A stretch of DNA of 20,923 bases from Peptococcaceae bacterium UBA7185 (GCA_002491065.1 DKVF01000003.1:1-20923); one strand, 5' to 3'; positions 7,438 to 15,240 are shown, counted from the stretch's first letter. Made by a program: numbers and translations. Notes: a model not told the origin generated them from the letters alone.

Positions 7438-7544
7438 GATTGTATTCCTCGATTCAAAAAAATGATTTCGTATGCCGTCCATGTGCTGTCGTGTTTTTTG
7501 AAAGCGCAGGATGAAAACTACTGTGTGCAGCTATCTGCGATAAG

Positions 7545-7583
7545 AAAACTGACTGCGAATTTATTATAACAGTCAGTTTTTTT
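7545..7583. terminator. Palindrome/terminator between dinG and exporter
   Basis: Ten-base perfect arms AAAACTGACT (7545-7554) and AGTCAGTTTT (7571-7580) surround a 16-base loop. It lies 14 bases past the dinG stop and can end that leftward transcript, although the T-run on the minus strand (TTTTC) is poorer than on the plus strand (T7). The loop contains TATAAT on the minus strand, so the palindrome could instead flank the -10 box of the exporter promoter. Confidence 0.6.
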
Positions 7584-7596
7584 ATCGTATGTGCTC

Positions 7597-10365
7597 TCAT
7601 GGCTTGCTGCGTTTTGCTTTTTGCTCCATCCAGTTGTGGAGAAGTTGACAGACTTCCTCCAATGGCTTGCGGATGATAGGCTGCTTGGGCAGCGAATTGA
7701 TAAATTCTTTGCCGTAGCCTTTGCTGAGAAGCCGTTTATCTAAAATGATGATCGCACCCCAGTCATCAACAGAGCGAATCAGACGGCCGCAGCCCTGGCG
7801 GAATTTGAGAATGGCCTGGGGCAGGCTGTAGGCGGCAAAGCTGTTTTTGCCCTGGGACTGAATATATTCCATCTTGGCGCTGGTGATGGGCCGAGTAGGC
7901 GGCTGAAAGGGAAGCTTGGTGATGATCAAGGTGGTCAATCCGGTTCCTTTGACATCGACGCCCTCCCAGAAGCTGCTGGCGCCCAGCACGATGGTATTTT
8001 CCGTTTTGTTCAGACTTTGCAGAATGCTGGTGCGATTGCCGTCCTGCCCATGAGCCAGAATATTGAAATGCTGCAAATCAGGATTGCGCTTCAGGGCGAA
8101 GTAAGTTTTGTTCAGCATGGCGTAAGAGGTAAACAAAACCAGAACGCCGCCAGTCACTGCCTGAAAGATTTGCGAGAGGCTGTCGATGAGCATTCTGGAA
8201 TAGGTTTCTTCGCTGACCTGAGAGTAATCGGTGAGGTCAGTGGGAATGGCAATACACGATTGCTTTTGATAATTGAAAGGAGACGGTGTGATATAGGAAA
8301 CATACTCGTCCTCTGCCAACAGATACAACTGCGCGGTGTATTTGAGATTATTGGCGATAGCCAGAGTGGCAGAGGTGAGAATCACACTTTTATTGCTGTC
8401 AAAGAGCCGTTCCTTCAACAAGGGCATCACATCGATGGGCGCCACAGAGAAACACAGGTTGGAGCCCCAGCTGCTGCGGGTGTATTCAATCCAGTAAATA
8501 TCATGCTTTCGTTTCTCGCCCAAGAAGGTTTCGATAAAGTTTTGCTGTTCGCTGAACCAGCTCTGGCTGAATACCAGCTCCTTGGCCAAGAGGTCTAGAT
8601 CCTCGAACATATCGATTTGATTGCGAATATGAGAGAGGCGGTGATGAATGGTGGTGACCAGATCGCCGATTCGGCTTAGCTGTGCAGCCAGCTGTTGCCA
8701 CCATTCCGTTTTGCGCTCCTTTTCTGTGATGCGCCATTCGTTGCTGTGCGCCAGCTGGGACACGGTAAAGATAAAGTCGATGGCGGTCTTGATGTGCTGC
8801 TCTAAAAAGCCGATGTCCTCTTTCAATTGGCGCTGTGTCAGAAGCAGGTCATTGTAGGAATCGGTATCCTCGTGCAAATCCTTCACCTTGTTGACAATGC
8901 GCGAAACTACGCTGTTGCTGCGCAGTAGATGCTGCGCTGTCTTGCGCATGAACTCCAAATCAATGGTGTCGGTGAATTGCCTTGTGGCTTCGTCCTCCAG
9001 ATTATGGGCTTCATCGATGATGATATGTTCATAGCTGGGCAGGATTTGATTTTCCAGCTTGAGATTCTGCAGCAGCAAGGCGTGATTGGTGATGATGAGC
9101 ATACTGTTTTCGCATTCCTTGCGATTGCGCATATAATAGCAATGGCGGAACATGCTGCACTGGCCGCCCAGACAGGTTTCTGTCTGGCTGGCGACAGACG
9201 CCCAGTATTGCTGCTCCAGCTTGTTGAGATTGAGCGTTTCTTTGTCACCCTGTTCGGTGAAGGACAGCCAATGCACCAGCTGCGCCAAAAAGAGTTTCTC
9301 TGTCCAGCTGACATTGTCGGACTGCTTGAGATATTGCTCAAAACGACGCATGCAGATATAATTGCTGCGGCCTTTGCTCAGTGCCACAGGAAAATCAAAG
9401 TCCAGACACTGCTTCAAAAAAGGGACGTCCTTGTGATACAGCTGCTCCTGCAAAGCGATGGTATTGGTGGAAACCAACACCCTACATTGATTTTCGTAAG
9501 CCCATAACAATGCCGGCAACAGATAGGCAAAGGATTTGCCGGTGCCTGTTCCCGCTTCGATGATGCCATGGCTTTCGGTGAGGAAGGCGTTGACGATGGT
9601 CTGCTGCATTTCCAGCTGCTGCGGGCGGTGCTGATAGGACGGCGCGGCCTGGGCCATCAAGCCGCCTGGCTCAAAAAATTTCCGCGTTTCTGAAAAAGAG
9701 AGCAGAGGCCGTTTTCCGTAAACCGGCGCCAGCTTGTCTGTGGCATAGGTCTTGCCAATCTCAGCGTGGGCAACAATATCAGTCTGAATCGCGCTGAGCA
9801 ACGTCGTCAATCCGCAATCCTGGTCCTTGAAGACGGAGAGAATGCGGGACATGGTGTTGGGGTCCAGCTGACAGGCCAGGTCCGTCAGCTTCAGCAGTAC
9901 CTGCGCAGTGGTGTCGGCATCCTGCAAGGCGCGGTGAAAGCCCTGGCTGTCGATTTCCAGCGCGCCGGCAATGCTGATGAGCTTGTAGCTTGTGAGCGTA
10001 GGCAGAAAAATTTTCGCCATATCGTGGGTGTCCACCCAGGGGTTGGGTAGGACGCGCTGCAGATGATTCTCCAGCATGCCCCGGTCGAAGCTGACGTTAT
10101 GGGCCACTAAAGTCGCGTCGCCGATAAAGTCCAGCACTGCCTTCTCAATTCCGCTCCAATAAGGTTGCTCTTCCACCATCTCATTGTCAATACCGGTGAG
10201 CTGTATGATGGTATCGGGAATAGGGCAGGAGGGTTTTACCAATTGGCTGTAGTGGTCGGCGATTTGACCGTCGACCACTTTTACCATACCGATTTCAATG
10301 ATTTCTGCGGTTTCATCCAAGCCGGTTGTTTCTGTATCCAAACAAACAAAAGATAATTTCAGCAA
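7597..10365 (-). CDS. dinG: DnaQ-DinG fusion: 3'-5' exonuclease with XPD-type helicase
   Basis: With the TTG start at 10365 the protein is 922 residues. Residues 1-165 are a DEDDh exonuclease: D10/E12 (LDTETTG), D94 and H144/D149. The rest is an SF2 helicase of the DinG/XPD family, with Walker A EAGTGTGKS at 270-278, DEAH at 451-454, GASSFWEGVD and QGCGRLIRS near the end. Cysteines C338, C398, C403 and C409 fit the C-x(n)-C-x4-C-x5-C pattern of the DinG 4Fe-4S site, implying a cluster-bearing 5'-3' helicase. The TTG is favoured over an ATG at 10437. It has GGAGGG eight bases upstream and starts right before the exonuclease motif, while the ATG start lies inside ahcY. The gap to the ahcY stop is 19 bases, so they are probably co-transcribed. 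Likely role: resolving blocked DNA or R-loops. Confidence 0.93.
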   Translation of the reverse strand: MLKLSFVCLDTETTGLDETAEIIEIGMVKVVDGQIADHYSQLVKPSCPIPDTIIQLTGIDNEMVEEQPYWSGIEKAVLDFIGDATLVAHNVSFDRGMLENHLQRVLPNPWVDTHDMAKIFLPTLTSYKLISIAGALEIDSQGFHRALQDADTTAQVLLKLTDLACQLDPNTMSRILSVFKDQDCGLTTLLSAIQTDIVAHAEIGKTYATDKLAPVYGKRPLLSFSETRKFFEPGGLMAQAAPSYQHRPQQLEMQQTIVNAFLTESHGIIEAGTGTGKSFAYLLPALLWAYENQCRVLVSTNTIALQEQLYHKDVPFLKQCLDFDFPVALSKGRSNYICMRRFEQYLKQSDNVSWTEKLFLAQLVHWLSFTEQGDKETLNLNKLEQQYWASVASQTETCLGGQCSMFRHCYYMRNRKECENSMLIITNHALLLQNLKLENQILPSYEHIIIDEAHNLEDEATRQFTDTIDLEFMRKTAQHLLRSNSVVSRIVNKVKDLHEDTDSYNDLLLTQRQLKEDIGFLEQHIKTAIDFIFTVSQLAHSNEWRITEKERKTEWWQQLAAQLSRIGDLVTTIHHRLSHIRNQIDMFEDLDLLAKELVFSQSWFSEQQNFIETFLGEKRKHDIYWIEYTRSSWGSNLCFSVAPIDVMPLLKERLFDSNKSVILTSATLAIANNLKYTAQLYLLAEDEYVSYITPSPFNYQKQSCIAIPTDLTDYSQVSEETYSRMLIDSLSQIFQAVTGGVLVLFTSYAMLNKTYFALKRNPDLQHFNILAHGQDGNRTSILQSLNKTENTIVLGASSFWEGVDVKGTGLTTLIITKLPFQPPTRPITSAKMEYIQSQGKNSFAAYSLPQAILKFRQGCGRLIRSVDDWGAIIILDKRLLSKGYGKEFINSLPKQPIIRKPLEEVCQLLHNWMEQKAKRSKP

Positions 10366-10384
10366 GGGGGATTCCCTCCAGTTC

Positions 10385-11629
10385 CTACAGCTGCCAGCTG
10401 TTGAGATATTCCTGCTGTTCTGCAGTGAGACTGTCAATAGAAATATTCAGCGCCTGCAGTTTGATTTGGGCTACACGCTGATCAATTTCTTTGGGCACAG
10501 AGTGCACAGTATGGGCTAAACCGGGATGGTTCACCACATATTCTAACGAGAGCGCCTGCAAAGCAAAGGTTAAATCCATAATTTCTGCGGGATGTCCGTC
10601 ACCGGCAGCCAGGTTTACCAGGCGGCCTTCTCCTAACAGATAAACCTTGCGGCCATCAGCAAAACGGAACTCTTCAATGTTCGGTTTGACCTGTGTATGG
10701 GACACACTGAGACGGTTCAGCGCGTTTTTGTCGATTTCTACATCAAAATGGCCTGCGTTGGCCAGGATTGCTTTATTTTTCATCACCTTGAAGTGCTCTT
10801 CGGTGATGACCTTTTTGTCGCCAGTGACTGTGATAAAATAGTCGCCTAACGGTGCGGCATCCACCATTTTCATCACCTGAAAACCGTCCATAATGGCTTC
10901 AATAGCCTTGATAGGGTCTACTTCTGTGACAATTACCTTTGCCCCCAGGCCTTTGGCGCGCATGGCTGCACCTTTGCCGCACCAGCCGTAACCGGCAACG
11001 ACAACGGTTTTTCCAGCTACAACCAGATTGGTTGTGCGCATGATGGCATCCCAGGCAGACTGACCGGTTCCGTAACGGTTGTCAAAAAAGTATTTGGTAA
11101 GTGCGTCGTTGACGGCAATCATAGGAATCTTCAGTGCGCCGTCATGGTCCATGGAACGTAGGCGAATAATACCGGTTGTGGTCTCTTCTGCACCGCCCAA
11201 AATATGGGGCAGCATATCAGGATATTTACTGTGAAACAGAGCCGTTAAATCTCCGCCGTCATCGATAAATAAGTCCGGTTCCGTGTGAATCAATGCATTG
11301 ATATGACTGAAATATTCCTCATCGGTAGCGCCATGCCAGGCAAAGGCAATAACGCCGCTATCCACCAGCGCTGCTACAACATCGTCCTGGGTGGAAAGGG
11401 GATTGCTGGCTGCCACAGATACCTGCGCACCGCCGGCTTGAATGACTAGGGCCAGATAAGCTGTTTTCGCTTCTAAATGCAAGCAGATGGCTACCTTCTT
11501 CCCGGCGAAGGGTTGGGTGCGACGAAATTCTTCTTCCAGTTGATTCAAGATGGGCATGTGATTTTTCACCCAGTTGATTTTGTCATGTCCTTGCGGGGCA
11601 AGGGCGAGATCTTTGATTTGACTTTCCAT
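10385..11629 (-). CDS. ahcY: Adenosylhomocysteinase (SAH hydrolase)
   Basis: The enzyme reversibly splits S-adenosylhomocysteine into adenosine and homocysteine and so removes the product inhibitor of methyltransferases. The 414-residue protein shows CLHLEAKTAYL near the N-terminus, the GAEETTTG substrate motif, the NDALTKYFFDNRYGTGQS block, and the NAD-binding GYGWCGKG glycine motif. NAGHFD and LVNLAAGDGHP follow toward the C-terminus. It is the short form, lacking the extra segment of eukaryotic and many proteobacterial enzymes, and ends without the usual DHYRY tail. AAAGGAG lies nine bases before the ATG. It heads a leftward unit with dinG. Confidence 0.96.
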   Translation of the reverse strand: MESQIKDLALAPQGHDKINWVKNHMPILNQLEEEFRRTQPFAGKKVAICLHLEAKTAYLALVIQAGGAQVSVAASNPLSTQDDVVAALVDSGVIAFAWHGATDEEYFSHINALIHTEPDLFIDDGGDLTALFHSKYPDMLPHILGGAEETTTGIIRLRSMDHDGALKIPMIAVNDALTKYFFDNRYGTGQSAWDAIMRTTNLVVAGKTVVVAGYGWCGKGAAMRAKGLGAKVIVTEVDPIKAIEAIMDGFQVMKMVDAAPLGDYFITVTGDKKVITEEHFKVMKNKAILANAGHFDVEIDKNALNRLSVSHTQVKPNIEEFRFADGRKVYLLGEGRLVNLAAGDGHPAEIMDLTFALQALSLEYVVNHPGLAHTVHSVPKEIDQRVAQIKLQALNISIDSLTAEQQEYLNSWQL

Positions 11630-11685
11630 ATGATAAAACTCCTTTACAGCAAATCGTCGAATTGATTAGTTTAACATACCTACCT

Positions 11686-11715
11686 ATTATAAAAGAAAGC
11701 AGGTGTAAATTACAA
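11686..11715 (-). promoter_or_regulatory. Promoter of ahcY-dinG
   Basis: On the minus strand a -10 TATAAT (11691-11686) lies 18 bases after a -35-like TTGTAA (11715-11710). The leader would be about 50 bases, too short for a SAM or SAH riboswitch, and none is apparent. Confidence 0.55.
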
Positions 11716-11902
11716 GCCATTTCTTGACAGCAAGGCGTTTTTATCCTCTATTGTGACAAAATATATTTTATGCGAAAGAAAGAAGTGGCGTTGCGAGGAA
11801 ATGTCTTATCCAATTTTGGAAAGAAAAAGAGCACGGCGATGTTTTTTTGAAAGGCGCTTTTTCTGTGAAAATAAATTGAAATAGAGGAACGAAATACAAA
11901 AT
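11716..11902. other. Intergenic stretch between divergent promoters
   Basis: No convincing gene is present. On the plus strand there is TTGACA at 11724-11729 with only weak -10 candidates (TCTATT or TATTGT near 11747-11754). Further on is a weak hairpin, GAAAAAGAGC (11823-11832) with GCGCTTTTTC (11854-11863), ending in a T-run. Together these could mark a small untranslated RNA of roughly 100 bases, but each element is poor. A leftward open frame at 11768-12208 overlaps ylqD and has no features of a gene. Confidence 0.3.
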
Positions 11903-11931
11903 TTGACTTTCCCATGGGCATTTGATAAAAT
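11903..11931 (+). promoter_or_regulatory. Promoter of ylqD-rimM-trmD
   Basis: -35 TTGACT at 11903-11908 and -10 TAAAAT at 11926-11931, with 17-bp spacing. Transcription would start near 11938, just ahead of the AAGGAG ribosome site at 11951-11956. Confidence 0.75.
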
Positions 11932-11965
11932 AAAACGATAAAATCAGATAAAGGAGATTGGCGAA

Positions 11966-12379
11966 ATGGATAAAATTCAAATGCTGGGTAAGTTGGTAAT
12001 CAAACAGGTTGTTACAGATGGGTATAAGCAGAAAGCCGGCAGCCAGTTGCAGGCAGAGATTGACAAAATAAATCAGGACGTTACAGTATATGATGAAAAT
12101 ATGCAGAAAGCTATCACTAAACTGACACTGAAAGGGGATCCAAATGTGGAGGCTTATCGGCGTCAGTTTATGGCGGAAAAAGAAAAGCTGGTGGCGTACC
12201 GGGAACAATTGAACCAGAGCCTAAAGGCCATTTATGACCTTCCCGATGGTGAAATTGTGGAGAGTGGGGAAGGCAATTTCCTGCAGGAAGTAAAAGTCGG
12301 AGAACCATTCAGCGCCAATGTGAGCTGTGAGATTATTCTCAAGGACGACATTGTGATGGCTATCAATCCACAGGAGTAA
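11966..12379 (+). CDS. ylqD: YlqD-family protein
   Basis: This 137-residue soluble protein fits the YlqD family. It has an N-terminal strand (IQMLGKLVIKQVVTD), a charged coiled-coil middle (about residues 25-85, rich in Lys, Glu and Gln), and a C-terminal beta part ending in DIVMAINPQE. YlqD has no established biochemical role. In Bacillus subtilis the gene lies between ylqC (khpA) and rimM in the rpsP-trmD cluster. Here it likewise directly precedes rimM, which is the main support for the name. AAGGAG is nine bases before the ATG. It is first in its operon, so rpsP and khpA must lie elsewhere. Confidence 0.8.
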   Translation: MDKIQMLGKLVIKQVVTDGYKQKAGSQLQAEIDKINQDVTVYDENMQKAITKLTLKGDPNVEAYRRQFMAEKEKLVAYREQLNQSLKAIYDLPDGEIVESGEGNFLQEVKVGEPFSANVSCEIILKDDIVMAINPQE

Positions 12380-12383
12380 GGGC

Positions 12384-12890
12384 ATGGAGCAAAAAAAAAT
12401 TCGCATTGGAAAGATTGTCAACTGCCATGGTGTGAAGGGTGAAGTGGTGGTGCTCCCTCTTACCGACGATAATCGTCGCTTCCGTAAATTGAAAAAAGCC
12501 TTATTGGAGTTTCCAGGTGGACATTATCGGGAAGTGGTGGTGCAGGGTGCCAGGGAGCATAAAGGCAATATATTGTTGACGTTAGAGAATGTGAGTGACC
12601 GCAATCAGGCGGAAACGTTGAAAAACCTTTATCTTTGCGTCAATGAAGAAGATGCAGTGAAGCCTAAGGGAGCCTATTTTATTTATGAAATTGTAGGTCT
12701 TGCGGTTTACGAGGGCGATACCTGTCATGGTAAGGTGACTGCGGTGCTGCAAAACAGCAGTACGGATTTGTACGAAGTGACAGGAGAAGCAGGCGTATTT
12801 TATCTGCCGGCGTTGAAATCAGTTGTAAAAGAGATTGACCTAGAGGCGCAGCGCATGGATGTAGAAATCCCCAAAGGACTGCTGGATTGA
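12384..12890 (+). CDS. rimM: Ribosome maturation factor RimM
   Basis: RimM binds ribosomal protein S19 and helps the 30S head mature. The 168-residue protein has the N-terminal RimM beta-barrel, opening with RIGKIVNCHGVKGEVVV (residues 7-23), and a C-terminal PRC-barrel. The PRC part holds YFIYEIVGLAVY (97-108) and FYLPALKSVVKEIDL, ending in the usual amphipathic tail. The ribosome site AGGAG (12372-12376) overlaps the ylqD stop codon and the genes are four bases apart, so they are coupled. The length is normal for the family. Confidence 0.95.
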   Translation: MEQKKIRIGKIVNCHGVKGEVVVLPLTDDNRRFRKLKKALLEFPGGHYREVVVQGAREHKGNILLTLENVSDRNQAETLKNLYLCVNEEDAVKPKGAYFIYEIVGLAVYEGDTCHGKVTAVLQNSSTDLYEVTGEAGVFYLPALKSVVKEIDLEAQRMDVEIPKGLLD

Positions 12891-12900
12891 GGAAAAAAGT

Positions 12901-13641
12901 ATGGATATAAAAATATTTTCGCTGTTTCCCGAAATGTTTTCCGGACCTTTGGGCAGCAGCCTTTTGGGCAAAGCAAGAAGTAAGGACATTCTCAATATTG
13001 AAGTGATTAATTTTCGGGAATATTCCACCAATAAGCATCATGCAGTGGACGACTATCCTTTTGGCGGCGGGGCCGGTATGGTATTACAGCCGGAGCCGGT
13101 GGTGTCTGCACTGCGCAGCAATCTCAATTTGCATGCGCCTGATACGGAGATTATTTTGATGTCGCCCCAGGGAAAGGTATTTGACCAGCAGGCGGCCTGC
13201 GTGCTCTCTCAAAAAAAACAGCTGGCTTTTATTTGTGGGCATTATGAGGGGTTTGACGAGCGGATTCGCTCCTTTGTAACGCAGGAATACTCCATTGGAG
13301 ATTATGTGCTCACTGGCGGTGAACTGCCAGCCATGGTGATGATTGATGCCATCAGCCGTTTGATTCCCGGTGTCATTAAAGAGCAGGAGTCCTATGAAGA
13401 GGATTCTTTTTATCACGGTTTGCTGGAATATCCTCAGTATACCCGTCCGCAAAATTTTGAAGGGATGGAAGTGCCGGAGATTCTGCTGTCGGGGCATCAT
13501 GAGAATATTCGCAAGTGGCGGAAAAAGGAATCGTTGCGGCGTACCTTGCTACGCCGTCCTGATTTGCTGGAGCAGTATGAGTTGAATAAAGAAGAAGAAA
13601 AAATGCTGGCAGAGGTTCGGGAAGAACTGAACCGGCAATAA
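12901..13641 (+). CDS. trmD: tRNA (guanine-N1)-methyltransferase TrmD
   Basis: TrmD methylates G37 of tRNAs using S-adenosylmethionine, preventing +1 frameshifting. The 246-residue protein has the SPOUT trefoil-knot signature: PFGGGAGM at 53-60, GHYEGFDERI at 113-122, and IGDYVLTGGELPAMVMIDA at 132-150. The catalytic aspartate lies in the EEDSF element at 166-170. It follows rimM by ten bases with GAGG overlapping the rimM stop. In most Bacillota rplS comes next; here a terminator follows instead. Its by-product S-adenosylhomocysteine is the substrate of AhcY, encoded divergently nearby. Confidence 0.97.
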   Translation: MDIKIFSLFPEMFSGPLGSSLLGKARSKDILNIEVINFREYSTNKHHAVDDYPFGGGAGMVLQPEPVVSALRSNLNLHAPDTEIILMSPQGKVFDQQAACVLSQKKQLAFICGHYEGFDERIRSFVTQEYSIGDYVLTGGELPAMVMIDAISRLIPGVIKEQESYEEDSFYHGLLEYPQYTRPQNFEGMEVPEILLSGHHENIRKWRKKESLRRTLLRRPDLLEQYELNKEEEKMLAEVREELNRQ

Positions 13642-13688
13642 TATGATAACTGGTGCTGGATATGTTGTACCGGTTTCTCTCTAACTGG

Positions 13689-13729
13689 ATGAGCGACTCC
13701 ACTTTGTAGGTGAGGGCGCTCATTTTTTT
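13689..13729 (+). terminator. Terminator of the ylqD-rimM-trmD operon
   Basis: ATGAGCG (13689-13695) pairs with CGCTCAT (13717-13723), with weak extra pairing inside, followed by T7. The stop codon of the opposing acetyltransferase begins two bases beyond, so the genes are tightly convergent. Confidence 0.75.
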
Positions 13730-13730
13730 G

Positions 13731-14363
13731 TCACACAGTAATTGACAGCAGCTGTTCTATATTTCCAGACTGTATTGCAGCTAAATGTTGTGCGATGCGC
13801 TCCTTAGGCCAGTCCCACCATTTTAGCTTTTGCAGTATTTCAATTGTGTGCTGCGAAAAACGGTTTCTGATAAGTTTTGCCGGCACGCCACCTACAATTG
13901 CATATGGAGGAATATCCTTTGTAACCACTGCACGTGCCCCTACGACAGCGCCGTCTCCAATGGTAACACCTGCTAAAATGACTGCTTCATAACCAATCCA
14001 GACATCATTTCCAATTATGATATTTCCTTTATGGTCCCATGCTTTTGTGATATTCCTGACGTCCAATTCCCATTCTTCAAAAAAGATAGGGAAGGGATAT
14101 GTGGAAAGGGAAGACAGGTTATGATTTGCACTGTTAAAAATAAATTTTGCTCCGCAGGCAATAGAACAGAATTTGCCAATTATTAATCTATCGTGATTGA
14201 CTGGATAATGATATAACACATTATTTTTTTCAAAATCTCTGGGGTCATTGACAAAATCGTTATATATTGTATAGTCGCCAACTGTGATATTGGGATTGGT
14301 GATTACACTTTTTAAGTAGACTGTTTCTTTATCCATTGAACGGGGATAGAATTTCTGCTGCAT
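13731..14363 (-). CDS. Vat/CatB-type hexapeptide acetyltransferase
   Basis: This 210-residue protein belongs to the xenobiotic acetyltransferase group of left-handed beta-helix enzymes (streptogramin Vat and CatB). Shared landmarks are VLYHY at 49-53, LIIGKFCSIACGAKFIF at 60-76, the catalytic His in SANH (H81), STYPF at 87-91 and GNDVWIGYEAVILAGVTIGDGAVVGA at 118-143. IVGGVPAKLIRNRFS (156-170) and the KWWDW aromatic block (181-185) close the domain. Family members acetylate hydroxyl groups using acetyl-CoA. Many chromosomal homologues have no known drug substrate, so resistance should not be assumed. I start it at 14363, where AAAGGAG is five bases upstream and the length fits the family. The frame is open to 14594, but that lies deep in the previous gene. 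It overlaps the hydrolase gene by 35 bases on the same strand. Confidence 0.88.
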   Translation of the reverse strand: MQQKFYPRSMDKETVYLKSVITNPNITVGDYTIYNDFVNDPRDFEKNNVLYHYPVNHDRLIIGKFCSIACGAKFIFNSANHNLSSLSTYPFPIFFEEWELDVRNITKAWDHKGNIIIGNDVWIGYEAVILAGVTIGDGAVVGARAVVTKDIPPYAIVGGVPAKLIRNRFSQHTIEILQKLKWWDWPKERIAQHLAAIQSGNIEQLLSITV

Positions 14364-15084
14364 GATTGCTCCTTTCCTGCTTGGCTGACGGAAAAATAAA
14401 TTTTTCGATACGGTCAAAGCAATTATTTTCTGCATAATATACCGCTTGTTCCTTTGCAGAGTAAACGAAGGAAACACGTGTAGCCCAGGGCTCTTCCTGA
14501 CGAACGGTATGGAGTAGCATAAAGGCATCGGAAATTGAAAAATTATTTTTGCGGTCCTCCAGTATCTGCAAAGCTCTTTCATAGCGGTCATCACCGTGCA
14601 CGATAAAGTTTTTTGTGCTCTCTGGGTTCAATAAAGAGTAATTTGTGAGCAGAGAATACTCCTTCTGTTCTTCACGGTATCCGATTCCAGGTTCGATGAG
14701 TAAGGTGCGGCCCTGAATATCCGATAATATCGCCTGCATGGTGGCATCCGGCGCATAGGTAATATTTTTCGATTGTACAATTTGAACTGTCTCGTCAAAG
14801 GAGAGCTGCGCTTTGATAAATTGCTCTGTCAAATCTGCGATGTTGATACAATTCGGGTTGTCCTGATATACTCCGGCAGGGTTGCCATGCACGTATAACA
14901 GCGTTCCCACATTTCCGTTTTGATTTACACCGTGATAAGAATGATACCTTCCATCCGGCCGCAAAATGCCGATATAGAAGCGCTCTTTTTCTTTCATCAC
15001 TTTATACTTCCATACGGAGAGGTCAATATCAAAATTAAACCCTGTGATCATATCCTCTCCATGATAAACAAATCTGGTACACAT
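14329..15084 (-). CDS. Ntn-hydrolase, choloylglycine hydrolase/C45-like
   Basis: This 251-residue protein starts MCTRF. Removal of Met would expose Cys2 as the N-terminal nucleophile of the linear amide C-N hydrolase (bile salt hydrolase, penicillin V acylase, C45 acyltransferase) fold. D19/D21 in GFNFDID, N148 in LLTNYS and R203 in ATRVSF fit other active-site positions. It is shorter than bile salt hydrolases (about 315-340). The arginine of their GRNxD motif is replaced by Phe16, and the LNFP oxyanion motif appears as LLYV (62-65), so bile salt activity should not be assumed. There is no signal peptide. AGGAGG lies nine bases before the ATG. The tail overlaps the start of the acetyltransferase, pointing to coupled translation and perhaps a shared small-molecule pathway. 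Confidence 0.75.
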   Translation of the reverse strand: MCTRFVYHGEDMITGFNFDIDLSVWKYKVMKEKERFYIGILRPDGRYHSYHGVNQNGNVGTLLYVHGNPAGVYQDNPNCINIADLTEQFIKAQLSFDETVQIVQSKNITYAPDATMQAILSDIQGRTLLIEPGIGYREEQKEYSLLTNYSLLNPESTKNFIVHGDDRYERALQILEDRKNNFSISDAFMLLHTVRQEEPWATRVSFVYSAKEQAVYYAENNCFDRIEKFIFPSAKQERSNHAAEILSPFNG

Positions 15085-15148
15085 AGTTTACTACCTCCTA
15101 TGAATGTATTTTATTTTTCTCTTTTATTTTACTGCCATTAAAATCAGT

Positions 15149-15177
15149 ATTCTATACACCCTTTGTTGCAGAGTTAA
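15149..15177 (-). promoter_or_regulatory. Probable promoter of hydrolase-acetyltransferase unit
   Basis: On the minus strand, TTAACT (15177-15172) and TAGAAT (15154-15149) are 17 bp apart, downstream of the strong terminator that isolates the previous gene. The -35 is weak. Confidence 0.45.
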
Positions 15178-15190
15178 ACTGTATAAAATA

Positions 15191-15240
15191 AACGAGAAGC
15201 TGCCTCAATTTGCATTTGCATTTTGAAGCAGCCTCTCGTT
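15191..15240 (-). terminator. Terminator after the CD3324-family gene
   Basis: The arms at 15191-15208 and 15223-15240 are complementary at 16 of 18 positions, with a 14-base loop, and a T-rich run (TATTTTAT) follows on the minus strand. It abuts the stop codon of the upstream gene. Confidence 0.8.

Noticed and set aside
8017..8598. Plus-strand frames inside dinG (also 8929-9507 and others)
   Set aside because: They are antisense to intact helicase coding sequence and show no domain or ribosome site.
10366..10437. ATG start for dinG 24 codons upstream
   Set aside because: It would overlap the ahcY coding end, lacks a ribosome site and adds residues outside the exonuclease domain.
11630..11691. 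SAM or SAH riboswitch before ahcY
   Set aside because: The predicted leader is only about 50 bases and holds no multi-stem structure.
11768..12208. Leftward 146-codon frame
   Set aside because: It overlaps half of ylqD on the opposite strand, with no ribosome site or recognisable domain.
14364..14594. N-terminal extension of the acetyltransferase
   Set aside because: It lies wholly inside the hydrolase gene; the start at 14363 gives the family length and has AAAGGAG.
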